Assembly: GCF_001750165.1 (NCBI RefSeq)
Contig: NZ_CP015411.1
Location: forward strand, 4,316,501 to 4,380,500
Direction of reading: 5' to 3'
Length of the DNA: 64,000 bases
DNA from: Pseudoalteromonas luteoviolacea
GTDB taxonomy: Bacteria; Pseudomonadota; Gammaproteobacteria; Enterobacterales; Alteromonadaceae
Part shown: positions 34,404-43,314 of the stretch, piece after piece
How the letters are laid out: every line of letters starts with the position of its first letter
Position numbering within the stretch: the first letter of the stretch is position 1
Made by a program: the position numbers and the translations under genes
The notes under the pieces: generated by a model
Told to the model about the DNA's origin: nothing
What the model saw: the letters and a program-made list of their open reading frames with translations, nothing else
Databases searched by the model: none

Positions 34404-37112
34404 TTAGCTTAATTTGCCACAGCACTGCTTATATTTTTTCCCAGAACCACAAGGACAAGGCTCGTTTCGACCGACCTTCGGCTCTGCACGTGCTGCAACG
34501 GCAGCTCCTTGGGGAGCTTCACCACCAACCGTTTCAGCTTCTTCATGCTGATACTGCCTTGGCATTTGCTCACTGCGACGATGTTGCGCTTCAACCTTTT
34601 CAACATCTTCTTCAGCACGTACCTGTACTTTACTTAGCACACCAACGACATCAACCTTCAAGGTCTCAAGCATATTAGAGAATAATTCAAATGACTCGCG
34701 TTTGTACTCTTGTTTAGGATTCTTCTGCGCATAACCGCGTAAGTGAATGCCCTGACGCAAGTGGTCCATAGCCGCTAAATGATCTTTCCAATGTTGATCT
34801 AGGCTTTGCAACATAACCGCTTTTTCAAAGTGACGAAGTACTTCTACACCTACTTGCTCTTCTTTTTGCTTATATGCTTTTTCAGCTTCCTCAACAATAC
34901 GCTCTCGTAATGACTCTTCGTATAACTTACTGTCTTCCTCAAGCCATTTAGCAATAGGTAGCTCTAATAATAAATCAGCTTTTAAGCGCTCTTCAAGGCC
35001 TGGAATGTCCCACATTTCAGCCAAACTTTGTGGTGGAATAAAGCGATCAATTGTCCCATTGAGTACGTCACTACGGATAGCATTCACCGTTTCTGAGATA
35101 TCACCTTCTTCAAGCAGCTCGTTACGCTGTTCATACACAACGCGACGTTGATCGTTAGCAACATCATCATATTCAAGAAGCTGCTTACGGATATCGAAGT
35201 TTCGTGCTTCAACTTTACGCTGCGCATTTTCAATCGCTCGGTTAACCCATGGGTGTTCAATTGCTTCACCACGCTGCATCCCAAGTTTGCGCATCATTGT
35301 TGTCATACGTTCACCTGCGAAAATACGCATCAACGCATCATCCATAGACAAGTAGAAACGACTCGAACCAGCATCACCTTGACGGCCTGAACGACCTCGT
35401 AATTGATTATCTATACGGCGTGATTCATGACGCTCTGTACCGATGATATGTAAGCCGCCAGCTTCAAGCACCTTATCATGAAGCTCTTTCCACTTCGCTT
35501 TCGCTTGAGCAATTTGGTCTTCTGTAGGGTTCTCAATTTTTGCAATGTCATTTTGCCAGTTACCGCCTAATACGATATCGGTACCACGGCCTGCCATATT
35601 TGTTGCAATGGTCACGTTACCAGGCAAACCAGCATCAGCAATAATATCCGCTTCTTGCGCATGGAATTTAGCATTAAGCACATTATGCTCGATTTTCTCT
35701 TTGCGTAAGAAATGAGATAAATATTCAGAGCTTTCAATCGAAATAGTACCGACCAATACTGGCTGTCCGCGCTTTTGACAGTCTCTAATATCCGTTAAAA
35801 TCGCTTCAAATTTTTCTTCTTGTGTTAAATATACTAAATCTGCACGATCATCACGGATCATCGGTTTATTTGTCGGAATAACGACTGTATCAAGGCCATA
35901 AATAGACTGGAATTCAAAAGCTTCTGTATCAGCTGTTCCTGTCATACCAGACAGCTTTTCATATAAACGGAAGTAATTCTGGAACGTAATCGAAGCTAAT
36001 GTCTGGTTTTCATTCTGAATACGTACACCTTCTTTTGCTTCAACAGCTTGGTGTAACCCTTCTGACCAACGACGCCCTTCCATCGTACGACCAGTGTGTT
36101 CATCAACGATGATAACTTCGTTATCCTTTACAACATAATCTACATCTTTTTGATACAACTTATGCGCTCGCAATGCCGCGTAGACATGGCTAAGCAGAGT
36201 AATATTCCCCGCAGAGTATAAAGAGTCATCTTCCTCAATTAGGCCATGCTTAATCAGTAACTCTTCAACATTGACTTGACCACGCTCTGTTAAATGAGCT
36301 TGTTTAGATTTTTCATCAATCGTGTAGTCGCCATCACCTTCCACACCTTCTTCATCTTCTTTTTCTTGTTGGACTAGTTCAGGGACTATTTTATTGATTT
36401 GAGTATATAGCTCAGAGCTGTCTTCGGCTGGGCCTGAAATGATGAGTGGCGTTCTGGCTTCATCAATTAAGATTGAGTCAACTTCATCCACAACAGCATA
36501 ATTTAAAGGGCGTTGCACTCGCTCTTCAATGCTGAACGCCATATTGTCACGCAAATAATCAAAACCAAATTCATTATTCGTTCCGTACGTAATATCTGCC
36601 GCATACGCTTCTTTCTTCTGCGCAGGCATCATACCTGGGATATTGCAACCAACACTCAAACCTAAAAACTCAAACAACGGACGGTTGTTTTCAGCATCAC
36701 GTTTAGCCAAATAATCATTTACGGTAATAACATGAACACCTTTGCCTGTTAAACCATTTAGATATGCAGGTAACGTTGCTGTAAGGGTTTTACCCTCACC
36801 TGTACGCATCTCAGAAATACGGCCTTGATGCAGCACCATACCGCCTATCATTTGCACGTCAAAATGACGCATTTCAAAGACGCGTTTTGAGGCCTCACGA
36901 ACTGTAGCGAATGCTTCAGGAAGTAATTCGTCTAAGCTGGTTCCTTGCTCAAATCTTTGTCTAAACTCTGCTGTTTTTGCTTTAAGTTCTTCATCAGATA
37001 GCTTGCTATACTGCTCTTCTAAAGCATTAACTAAAGCGACCGTTTTGCGTAAATTTTTGATCATCCGGTCGTTACGGCTACCAAAAATCTTGGTAAAAAT
37101 TTTAGTTATCAT
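34404..37112 (-). CDS. secA: Preprotein translocase ATPase SecA
   Basis: This 902-residue motor pushes unfolded preproteins through SecYEG. Walker A (MRTGEGKTLTATLPAY) is near residue 103, the DEAD-like Walker B in VVDEVDSILIDEARTPLIIS is near residue 207, and helicase motifs TNMAGRGTDIVLGGNW and GRSGRQGDAGSSRFYLS are near residues 508 and 580. The C-terminal zinc-binding SEC-C motif CPCGSGKKYKQCCG is intact, as required for SecB contact. Length is within one residue of E. coli SecA. No secM gene is visible upstream, where E. coli would have one. An extended -10 promoter candidate lies about 120 bases upstream. Confidence 0.97.
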   Translation of the reverse strand: MITKIFTKIFGSRNDRMIKNLRKTVALVNALEEQYSKLSDEELKAKTAEFRQRFEQGTSLDELLPEAFATVREASKRVFEMRHFDVQMIGGMVLHQGRISEMRTGEGKTLTATLPAYLNGLTGKGVHVITVNDYLAKRDAENNRPLFEFLGLSVGCNIPGMMPAQKKEAYAADITYGTNNEFGFDYLRDNMAFSIEERVQRPLNYAVVDEVDSILIDEARTPLIISGPAEDSSELYTQINKIVPELVQQEKEDEEGVEGDGDYTIDEKSKQAHLTERGQVNVEELLIKHGLIEEDDSLYSAGNITLLSHVYAALRAHKLYQKDVDYVVKDNEVIIVDEHTGRTMEGRRWSEGLHQAVEAKEGVRIQNENQTLASITFQNYFRLYEKLSGMTGTADTEAFEFQSIYGLDTVVIPTNKPMIRDDRADLVYLTQEEKFEAILTDIRDCQKRGQPVLVGTISIESSEYLSHFLRKEKIEHNVLNAKFHAQEADIIADAGLPGNVTIATNMAGRGTDIVLGGNWQNDIAKIENPTEDQIAQAKAKWKELHDKVLEAGGLHIIGTERHESRRIDNQLRGRSGRQGDAGSSRFYLSMDDALMRIFAGERMTTMMRKLGMQRGEAIEHPWVNRAIENAQRKVEARNFDIRKQLLEYDDVANDQRRVVYEQRNELLEEGDISETVNAIRSDVLNGTIDRFIPPQSLAEMWDIPGLEERLKADLLLELPIAKWLEEDSKLYEESLRERIVEEAEKAYKQKEEQVGVEVLRHFEKAVMLQSLDQHWKDHLAAMDHLRQGIHLRGYAQKNPKQEYKRESFELFSNMLETLKVDVVGVLSKVQVRAEEDVEKVEAQHRRSEQMPRQYQHEEAETVGGEAPQGAAVAARAEPKVGRNEPCPCGSGKKYKQCCGKLS

Positions 37113-37592
37113 GTTTAAACCATTTCAATCTTATGTTTGTAAGCCCGTGCATTCGCGTATTCCCAAAAGGCTTACTAAGTCCTGTTGGCGACAAAGTCGT
37201 GTTTGTGCTGTGTGCCGAGTTAAATTTATACCTATCATACCAGACTATGCGCATCTGCAAACCACCTAAGCGAAAACTGTTCCCATTTAATAACATATCT
37301 GTCGCAAAGGCGTTTCAAGAATACACGTAATAACGCATATGATCACTTAAATATTACCCATCGGATATGACGGTATTGTTTGGTAATTATGCAGATATGG
37401 GGATAACTACTCGAAACTTCAAGTACAGTGGAAAAAGCTGGTTTTTTCTTCCGAGTATCTGCTTGGTTTTAACAATAGGTAGCGATACCAATTACTAAAA
37501 ATCAGGTAGAATATACGTCATAATAAAACGAATGTGAAAAGCGACGACAATTTAAAACGTGGTCATTTATTGTCTATTGGTGGAGGTGCGAC
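37113..37592. other. 480-base divergent control region between secA and dciA
   Basis: No gene with a convincing signal peptide is present, so no SecM-type arrest peptide is supported. The region holds a secA promoter candidate on the minus strand (37234-37239) and, on the plus strand, a possible -10 (TAGAAT, 37507-37512) without a good -35 for dciA. The rest shows nothing I recognise. Confidence 0.6.
37234..37260 (-). promoter_or_regulatory. Candidate secA promoter (extended -10)
   Basis: On the minus strand TATGAT (37234-37239) is preceded by TGG, forming an extended -10. A weak TTTGCA -35 (37256-37261 region) lies 16 bases upstream. The predicted leader is about 115 bases. Confidence 0.4.
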
Positions 37593-38066
37593 ATGGCAAA
37601 AAATAGATTTGATCCAAAATCGCTCTCTGAGCTAGCTCCAAAATGGTCTAATAAAATATCCAGCTATGTTGAAAAGGCACAGGATATTGCAGCCTTACAA
37701 GCCCCGTTGAATAAAGCGTTAGGTCCTATTTTAAGTAAAAAATGTAGAGTCTCTAATTATCACAATGGTACTTTGTGTATTGAGGCCGCTTCTGCCACTT
37801 TGGCTACTCGACTTGGTTATCTAAAAATGGAAATTTTATCTGAATTTAGACAATCTGGATTTCATGACTGTAGCCAAGTTAAAATCACCACAAACCCCGA
37901 AGCACAGCAACGTTTGTCACAACGCCAAGTACGCACACAACCCAAATCGGAAAAACAACATAAACTAAGTGAGTCTACAGCAGAGCAACTCACTATGTTG
38001 GCTGAATCAGCTCCCGAAGGCCTCAAAGAAAAACTTTTAAAACTCGCCAGGCACGCAAAAAAGTAA
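37593..38066 (+). CDS. dciA: DUF721 family protein, DciA-like helicase loader
   Basis: This 157-residue protein has the DUF721 core: an N-terminal helix-rich stretch followed by LSKKCRVSNYHNGTLCIEAA and SATLATRLGYLKMEILSEF (residues about 48-90), which match the KH-like fold of DciA. DciA is the ancestral loader of the replicative helicase DnaB in bacteria lacking DnaC. Its place beside secA and lpxC, on the opposite strand, is the usual one in gammaproteobacteria. TGGAGG about six bases before the ATG is a strong ribosome-binding site. It has a basic, Gln-rich C-terminal tail. Family membership is likely; helicase loading is inferred from the family. Confidence 0.78.
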   Translation: MAKNRFDPKSLSELAPKWSNKISSYVEKAQDIAALQAPLNKALGPILSKKCRVSNYHNGTLCIEAASATLATRLGYLKMEILSEFRQSGFHDCSQVKITTNPEAQQRLSQRQVRTQPKSEKQHKLSESTAEQLTMLAESAPEGLKEKLLKLARHAKK

Positions 38067-38088
38067 GCTATTTCATTACAGCGAAGAC

Positions 38089-38117
38089 AAAAAAAATGAC
38101 GCTTTCGCGTCATTTCT
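38089..38117. terminator. Shared terminator between convergent dciA and lpxC
   Basis: AAATGACGC and GCGTCATTT form a 9-base stem around a TTTC loop, with an A8 run on the left and CTT on the right. On the minus strand it is a strong U-tract terminator beginning at the lpxC stop, and on the plus strand it is a weaker one for dciA. Confidence 0.82.
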
Positions 38118-39040
38118 TATCCTGCAACAACCTGTTGACCAGCTTCCAACCCTGGGGCTGGCATTGTCACTGGTTCATCAAAGGTTACCCACTCCCACGC
38201 TTGCTCATTGGCCATCACTTCGCGTAGTAGTTTATTATTTAAACCATGACCTGATTTATAACACGTTACTTTGCCGAGAATATTATGCCCCGTCATAAAC
38301 AAGTCACCAACACAGTCTAAAATCTTGTGTTTAACAAACTCATCTTTATAACGTAAGCCATTCGGGTTGAGTACTTTAAAGTCATCTAACACAACTGCAT
38401 TATCCATGCTACCACCCAATGCTAGGTTATTAGCATGCATATACTCAATGTCTTTCATAAAGCCAAAAGTACGTGCTCGGCTTATCTCTTCAGTGAAGCT
38501 TTGTGCTGTGATATCCAAGCCAATACGCTGACGACTTGCGTTGATAGCTGGGTGGTCAAAGGCAATCTCAAAGTCAATATGAAAGCCGTCATAAGGCTCA
38601 ATCTCTGCCCACTTATCACCTTCTTCAACACGCACAGCTTCTTTAATTCGAATAAAACGCTTAGCAGAATTTAACTCGGCAATACCGCCTTTTTGCAGCA
38701 AATAAATAAATGGTAATGCACTACCATCCATAATTGGTACTTCAGAACTGTCGAGTTCAACAATCAAGTTATCAATACCTAAAGCCGCAACCGCTGCTAT
38801 CAAATGCTCGGTTGTAGAAAGGCGAACACCATCTTTGTTGGTTAAACAAGTACATAATTGCGTATCACCCACAGCTTCAGGGGTTGTCTCAAAATCGACA
38901 ACTGGGTCTAGATCTACGCGACGAAATACAACACCTGTATTTGCGCTCGCAGGTCGGAGAGTGATCGTGACCTTTTCACCTTTGTGTAAACCTACACCTG
39001 TGGCTTTAACAACTTCAGCAATTGTACGTTGTTTAATCAT
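38117..39040 (-). CDS. lpxC: UDP-3-O-acyl-GlcNAc deacetylase LpxC
   Basis: This 307-residue zinc amidase catalyses the committed step of lipid A synthesis. The start is the ATG at 39040 (MIKQRTIAEVVKATGVGLH), matching E. coli LpxC; a GTG four codons upstream is less likely. Motifs are TTEHLIAAVAALGIDNLIVE near residue 76 (zinc His79), the catalytic SRARTFGFMKDIE near residue 190, DEFVKHKILDCVGDLFM near residue 231 with ligands HKxxD, and GHNILGKVTCYKSGHGLNN near residue 249 carrying the general-acid His. It has its own promoter candidate in the 77-base gap after ftsZ, as in E. coli. Confidence 0.96.
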   Translation of the reverse strand: MIKQRTIAEVVKATGVGLHKGEKVTITLRPASANTGVVFRRVDLDPVVDFETTPEAVGDTQLCTCLTNKDGVRLSTTEHLIAAVAALGIDNLIVELDSSEVPIMDGSALPFIYLLQKGGIAELNSAKRFIRIKEAVRVEEGDKWAEIEPYDGFHIDFEIAFDHPAINASRQRIGLDITAQSFTEEISRARTFGFMKDIEYMHANNLALGGSMDNAVVLDDFKVLNPNGLRYKDEFVKHKILDCVGDLFMTGHNILGKVTCYKSGHGLNNKLLREVMANEQAWEWVTFDEPVTMPAPGLEAGQQVVAG

Positions 39041-39072
39041 ATATTCGCCCACTTTAAGTTAATAGACCGCGG

Positions 39073-39101
39073 AGTGTATCATATTTAACACCCCTTGCCA
39101 A
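39073..39101 (-). promoter_or_regulatory. Candidate lpxC promoter
   Basis: On the minus strand TTGGCA (39096-39101, five of six matches to TTGACA), a 17-base spacer and TACACT (39073-39078) lie in the ftsZ-lpxC gap, 33 bases before the ATG. Confidence 0.5.
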
Positions 39102-39117
39102 TCGGTCGTTATTTATC

Positions 39118-40374
39118 CTAGTCTGACTGTTTTCTCAAAAATGCTGGGATATCGAAATAATCACCTTTTTCTTTCTCACCAGACTCTTTTGGTTGCTCAG
39201 TCGTTTTGATCGATTCTTTTACTGACGCAGTATTAGATTCAACATTAAAGCCCGAACCTGCATCATTGTTTTGTTGTGTCTCAACAGGCTTGTTTCCTGC
39301 ACCACCAAAACTTGGTACAAAATCGTCATTGGTATGACTTGGTCCATGAGTACCCGTTGCAGCTTGTCCAGCAAGCCCTTGAATGCCTTTGTCTACGATG
39401 CCAAATTGAGGCTTACGTTCGCCACCTAATCCCGTCGCGACAACAGTCACTCTTAACTCATCGCTCATTTCAGGATCAATAACCGCACCCACTACAACAG
39501 TCGCATTTTCAGATGCCAACGCTTTAACGTGATTACCAACCACTTCAAATTCTTCAATGGTGATATCCATGCCAGCTGTAATATTAACAAGAATGCCTTT
39601 TGCACCTGTCAGGTCAACATCCTCAAGTAATGGGCTTGAGATTGCCGCTTCTGCAGCTTCTTGTGCCCTATCAGGTCCTGACGCCGCAGCAGTACCCATC
39701 ATGGCCGTGCCCATCGCTGACATTACAGTTCTTACATCAGCAAAGTCGACATTAATCAGACCTGAACGAGTAATCAACTCTGCAATACCTTGTACGGCAC
39801 CATACAAAACGTCATTCGCTTTCGCAAACGCGTCTAATAATGTAGTTCCTTTGCCAAGCACTTTCAGTAACTTGTTGTTAGGAATTGTAATAAGCGAGTC
39901 TACAATTTCAGACAGTTCTCCGATACCATGATCGGCAGCCGCCATGCGCTTTTTCCCTTCCAAGTCAAATGGACGAGTAACAACCGCAACAGTCAAAATA
40001 CCCAGTTCTTTAGCCACGCGTGCAACCACAGGTGCTGCACCTGTGCCTGTACCGCCACCCATACCTGCTGCAATAAACACCATGTCTGCACCTTCAAGGC
40101 TTGCCTTGATTGTTTCAACATCTTCCTCTGCGGCATTTTTACCTACTTCAGGGTTGGCACCAGCGCCTAAGCCCTGCGTAATTTGCGTGCCTAACTGTAC
40201 TGTCACATCTGCAGATGATTTTCTCAGTGCTTGTGCGTCAGTATTCGCGACGATGAAGCGCACACCTTCAATTTCTTGTTTTACCATGTGCTCAACAGCG
40301 TTACCGCCGCCGCCGCCAACACCAATTACTTTTATTACGGCTTCTTCGCCGTGTTGCTCCATAATATCAAACAT
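39118..40374 (-). CDS. ftsZ: Cell-division tubulin homologue FtsZ
   Basis: This 418-residue GTPase polymerises into the Z-ring. I chose ATG 40374 (MFDIMEQHGEEAVIKVIGVG) because GGAG lies seven bases upstream and it matches the E. coli N-terminus; a GTG two codons earlier is possible. Motifs are GVGGGGGNAVEHM, the tubulin signature GMGGGTGTGAAPV near residue 105, and the T7 loop NVDFADVRTVM near residue 205. The C-terminal peptide DYFDIPAFLRKQSD is the conserved FtsA/ZipA-binding tail, reached through a Gln/Asn/Gly-rich linker. It is the last division gene of the dcw cluster, 16-21 bases after ftsA. Confidence 0.98.
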   Translation of the reverse strand: MFDIMEQHGEEAVIKVIGVGGGGGNAVEHMVKQEIEGVRFIVANTDAQALRKSSADVTVQLGTQITQGLGAGANPEVGKNAAEEDVETIKASLEGADMVFIAAGMGGGTGTGAAPVVARVAKELGILTVAVVTRPFDLEGKKRMAAADHGIGELSEIVDSLITIPNNKLLKVLGKGTTLLDAFAKANDVLYGAVQGIAELITRSGLINVDFADVRTVMSAMGTAMMGTAAASGPDRAQEAAEAAISSPLLEDVDLTGAKGILVNITAGMDITIEEFEVVGNHVKALASENATVVVGAVIDPEMSDELRVTVVATGLGGERKPQFGIVDKGIQGLAGQAATGTHGPSHTNDDFVPSFGGAGNKPVETQQNNDAGSGFNVESNTASVKESIKTTEQPKESGEKEKGDYFDIPAFLRKQSD

Positions 40375-40395
40375 CTTCACTCTCCGACTTGAGCT

Positions 40396-41628
40396 TTAAA
40401 ACTCACCTTGGAACCATTTAGTTACTCGGCTCCACCAACCATCTTCGGCATCTACCTTCGCCTTTTGTGCATTTTTGGCTTGCAGCGTTCGGCCATATTG
40501 TAACAAACCTACCGCTGTTGCATATGCCGGATCATCAACATAATCTGTTAATCCCGTGATCCCAACAGGTTTTCCTATCCTTACAGGCATTTGGAAGATG
40601 TCTTCTGCGACTTCCAAAGCCCCTTTCATTTTGGCGCTGCCACCTGTCATGACAACCCCAGCCGCAATTTGATCTTCAAATCCTGAGCGACGAATCTCTT
40701 CTTGAACTAATTCAAATAGCTCTCTAAACCTTGGTTCAACCACTTCTGACAACGTATGACGTGACATGATACGTGACGGTCGACCACCCACGCTTGGTAC
40801 TTCAATGGTTTCTTCAACACTTGCCATTTGACTGCTGGCAAAAGCGTATTGTACCTTCAAAGACTCTGCATGTGAGAGAGGTGTTCTAAATATTTTTGCA
40901 ATATCGCCGGTGACCTGATTACCAGCAACTGGAATAACTGCAGTATGACGAAGTGCGCCATTGACATAAATAGCAATATCCATGGTACCGCCACCGATAT
41001 CAACAACTGCTGCACCTAATTCTTTTTCATCTTCTGTCAAAACTGAATAGCAAGAAGCTAAAGCAGTAAACGTGAGCTGATCGACCTCTAAACCGCAGCG
41101 TTCAACACATTTTTCTATGTTCTTCGCCATATCATTTGAACATGTAATGATATGTGCTTTGGCCTCCATTCGAACACCACTCATGCCCAATGGGTTTTTA
41201 ATCCCCTCTTGCATATCAATGCTGTACTCTTGAGGTAACGAATGTAGCATCTTTCTCTCGGCTGAAATTGGAACTGAACGTGCAATATGAATAACATTTG
41301 CAATATCATCATCCGTTACTTCCGCGTTATTAATAGCAACGACACCACTTTCATTCTGGCATTGAATATGTTTACCTGATATCCCCAAATACACCGAACT
41401 AATTCTACAATCCGCCATTAGCTCAGCTTCATCAATCGCTCGTTTTATTGAATCAGATACCAAGTTAAGGTCGTTTACACCACCCTTATCCATACCGTGC
41501 GCAACTTGGTTACCAACGCCAACAATACTTAATTGATTATCAGATGTGATCTCACCGACAGTGGCCACTACTTTAGCAGTGCCTACATCAAGTCCTATCA
41601 CTAAGTTTCTTTCTGCTGACTTGGTCAT
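40396..41628 (-). CDS. ftsA: Cell-division actin homologue FtsA
   Basis: This 410-residue membrane-tethered actin-fold ATPase anchors FtsZ filaments and signals to the septal synthase. ATP-site motifs are VIGLDVGTAKVVATVGEI near the N-terminus, GAAVVDIGGGTMDIAIYVNG near residue 205 and GVVMTGGSAKMKGALEVAE near residue 330. The 1C domain lies between residues about 85 and 165. The C-terminal WWSRVTKWFQGEF is the amphipathic membrane-targeting helix. It starts at ATG 41628, overlapping the ftsQ stop as ATGA, so translation is coupled. Confidence 0.97.
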   Translation of the reverse strand: MTKSAERNLVIGLDVGTAKVVATVGEITSDNQLSIVGVGNQVAHGMDKGGVNDLNLVSDSIKRAIDEAELMADCRISSVYLGISGKHIQCQNESGVVAINNAEVTDDDIANVIHIARSVPISAERKMLHSLPQEYSIDMQEGIKNPLGMSGVRMEAKAHIITCSNDMAKNIEKCVERCGLEVDQLTFTALASCYSVLTEDEKELGAAVVDIGGGTMDIAIYVNGALRHTAVIPVAGNQVTGDIAKIFRTPLSHAESLKVQYAFASSQMASVEETIEVPSVGGRPSRIMSRHTLSEVVEPRFRELFELVQEEIRRSGFEDQIAAGVVMTGGSAKMKGALEVAEDIFQMPVRIGKPVGITGLTDYVDDPAYATAVGLLQYGRTLQAKNAQKAKVDAEDGWWSRVTKWFQGEF

Positions 41629-42404
41629 GCTTTACTCTTATCTTTATTCTCTTGTATCTGGGGGTATCTCCAGCTCACCGCCAGCCCTGTATCATAACGC
41701 AAATCGATCACATCAAGCAGTGCTCCGTCAGGTCTTTCTAACAATGGATACACATCTATGAACCGTTGCACTCTTTTAGCCTTTTCTTCTCTGCCTAAAT
41801 TGAGCTTGATGCCATTTTTTAGCCATAACTGCCAAGCAAATCGCTCTGACAATGCTAGGCTTGTTAATTCAAACGAATTGACCGCTAACATTTCTTTTAA
41901 CTGTAAAAACGTTTCCCAAGCTTCTGATTCACTGCCCTCTGGCCCATATAGCTGAGGTAGATTAGTAGATAACTTGTCACTGTCCGCTTGGAATATTATG
42001 CCGTTCACATTTAAAAGTGAGTCACTATTCCAATAAGCTACAGGTTTGTGCTCTACCACATATACTTGGATTGTATCTGGCCACTGTTTACGTACCGATA
42101 CGCTCGCAACCCAAGGTAGCCCTTTCACAGCTTGTTGCACAGCTTTCACGTTCAATTGAAAAAAACTTGTTAAATCAGTTCTCTTTATCGCTTCAACGAT
42201 CTCTCTTTCATCAGTATAAAGAGGGTCTCCTAATACTGTTAAAGTCTTGATTTGTGCATCTCTATGCTCAACCAACCAATCGCTAACCCAATTTATGCTG
42301 TGTACTAGCACCAATAAAACGCTGAAAAAAAAGCTTACACCCAACACTCTGGGCCAATTAAAGCCTCTGATCGATGTAAACGCTTTTTTCATATTGGCGC
42401 GCAT
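41625..42404 (-). CDS. ftsQ: Cell-division protein FtsQ
   Basis: This 259-residue bitopic inner-membrane protein scaffolds FtsB and FtsL at the divisome. A short basic N-terminus precedes a single span (VLGVSFFFSVLLVLVHSINW). The POTRA domain follows (IKTLTVLGDPLYTDEREIVE), then LPWVASVSVRKQWPDTIQVY and the beta domain with HKPVAYWN. This is the family layout. It begins one base after the ddlB stop region; MRAN at 42404 or MKK four codons later could be the start. Confidence 0.95.
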   Translation of the reverse strand: MRANMKKAFTSIRGFNWPRVLGVSFFFSVLLVLVHSINWVSDWLVEHRDAQIKTLTVLGDPLYTDEREIVEAIKRTDLTSFFQLNVKAVQQAVKGLPWVASVSVRKQWPDTIQVYVVEHKPVAYWNSDSLLNVNGIIFQADSDKLSTNLPQLYGPEGSESEAWETFLQLKEMLAVNSFELTSLALSERFAWQLWLKNGIKLNLGREEKAKRVQRFIDVYPLLERPDGALLDVIDLRYDTGLAVSWRYPQIQENKDKSKA

Positions 42405-42405
42405 A

Positions 42406-43314
42406 TTATAACGTTTGCTCCAAAATGCGAACGACTAACTGCTCAAAGCTAATACCCTCTGATTTTGCAGCTTTAGGCACCAAAGACGTTTCAGTCATCC
42501 CAGGTACTGTATTTACTTCTAATAAATAAAATTGACCATTCGCATCTTGCATCGCATCAACACGGCCCCAACCACTCGCACCAACTAACTCAAATGCATG
42601 TAACGACATGACCTGAAGCTGTTCTGTATGTGCAGGGTTTAATTCAGCAGGACAAATATACTCTGTTGAATTTTCTTTATATTTAGCTTGGTAGTCGTAA
42701 AACCCTCGCGGCGTACGCATTTCAATAACAGGCAATGCTTCACCATCTAATATGCTCACCGTAAATTCACGCCCTTCAATCCACTGCTCTACCAACACCT
42801 GATTATCAAATTTAAAGGCCGCATTTAATGCTTCTATTAATGAGGTTTCATCATGCGCCTTCGCCATACCAACACTGGACCCCTCATGACTTGGCTTTAC
42901 CATCACTTGCCCAAGTTCGTTTATAATGGCCTTGGCATCATAGCCACTGTGCCTGTCGACAACGGCATATCTAGCAGTACTAAGCTTTGCGGATTCAAAT
43001 AAGTGCTTACAGCGAATTTTATCCATAGCCAAAGCACTTCCCAGCACCCCGCTACCAGTATATGGGATCCCCATAAACTCCAGTGCACCTTGCACCGTGC
43101 CATCTTCGCCGCCTCTGCCATGCAAAGCAATAAAAACACGTTTAACATTCAGTGAAGTAAGCTCAGAAACACTACGCTGTGCCGGATCAAATGCAATAAC
43201 ATCAACCCCTTGCTTTTTAAGCGCTTCGACAATTGCATTCCCAGAAGCTAATGACACCTCTCGTTCTGCTGAACTGCCACCAAGTAAAACAGCTACTTTA
43301 CCAAATTTACTCAT
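42406..43314 (-). CDS. ddlB: D-alanine--D-alanine ligase
   Basis: This 302-residue ATP-grasp ligase makes the D-Ala-D-Ala dipeptide of peptidoglycan precursors. Motifs are VAVLLGGSSAEREVSLASG near the N-terminus, the HGRGGEDGTVQGALEFMGIP segment near residue 65, VMVKPSHEGSSVGMAKAHD near residue 140, and LLEVNTVPGMTETSLVPKAA near the C-terminus with magnesium ligands. Length matches DdlB (306). It overlaps murC by four bases within the dcw operon. Confidence 0.96.
   Translation of the reverse strand: MSKFGKVAVLLGGSSAEREVSLASGNAIVEALKKQGVDVIAFDPAQRSVSELTSLNVKRVFIALHGRGGEDGTVQGALEFMGIPYTGSGVLGSALAMDKIRCKHLFESAKLSTARYAVVDRHSGYDAKAIINELGQVMVKPSHEGSSVGMAKAHDETSLIEALNAAFKFDNQVLVEQWIEGREFTVSILDGEALPVIEMRTPRGFYDYQAKYKENSTEYICPAELNPAHTEQLQVMSLHAFELVGASGWGRVDAMQDANGQFYLLEVNTVPGMTETSLVPKAAKSEGISFEQLVVRILEQTL

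Noticed and set aside
37102..37296. 64-codon minus-strand frame overlapping the secA start, considered as SecM
   Set aside because: It has no signal peptide, no arrest-like motif and no ribosome-binding site; it is probably chance.
39928..40399. Plus-strand frames of up to 151 codons antisense to ftsZ
   Set aside because: They are shadows of ftsZ, produced by codon bias on the opposite strand, with no domain.
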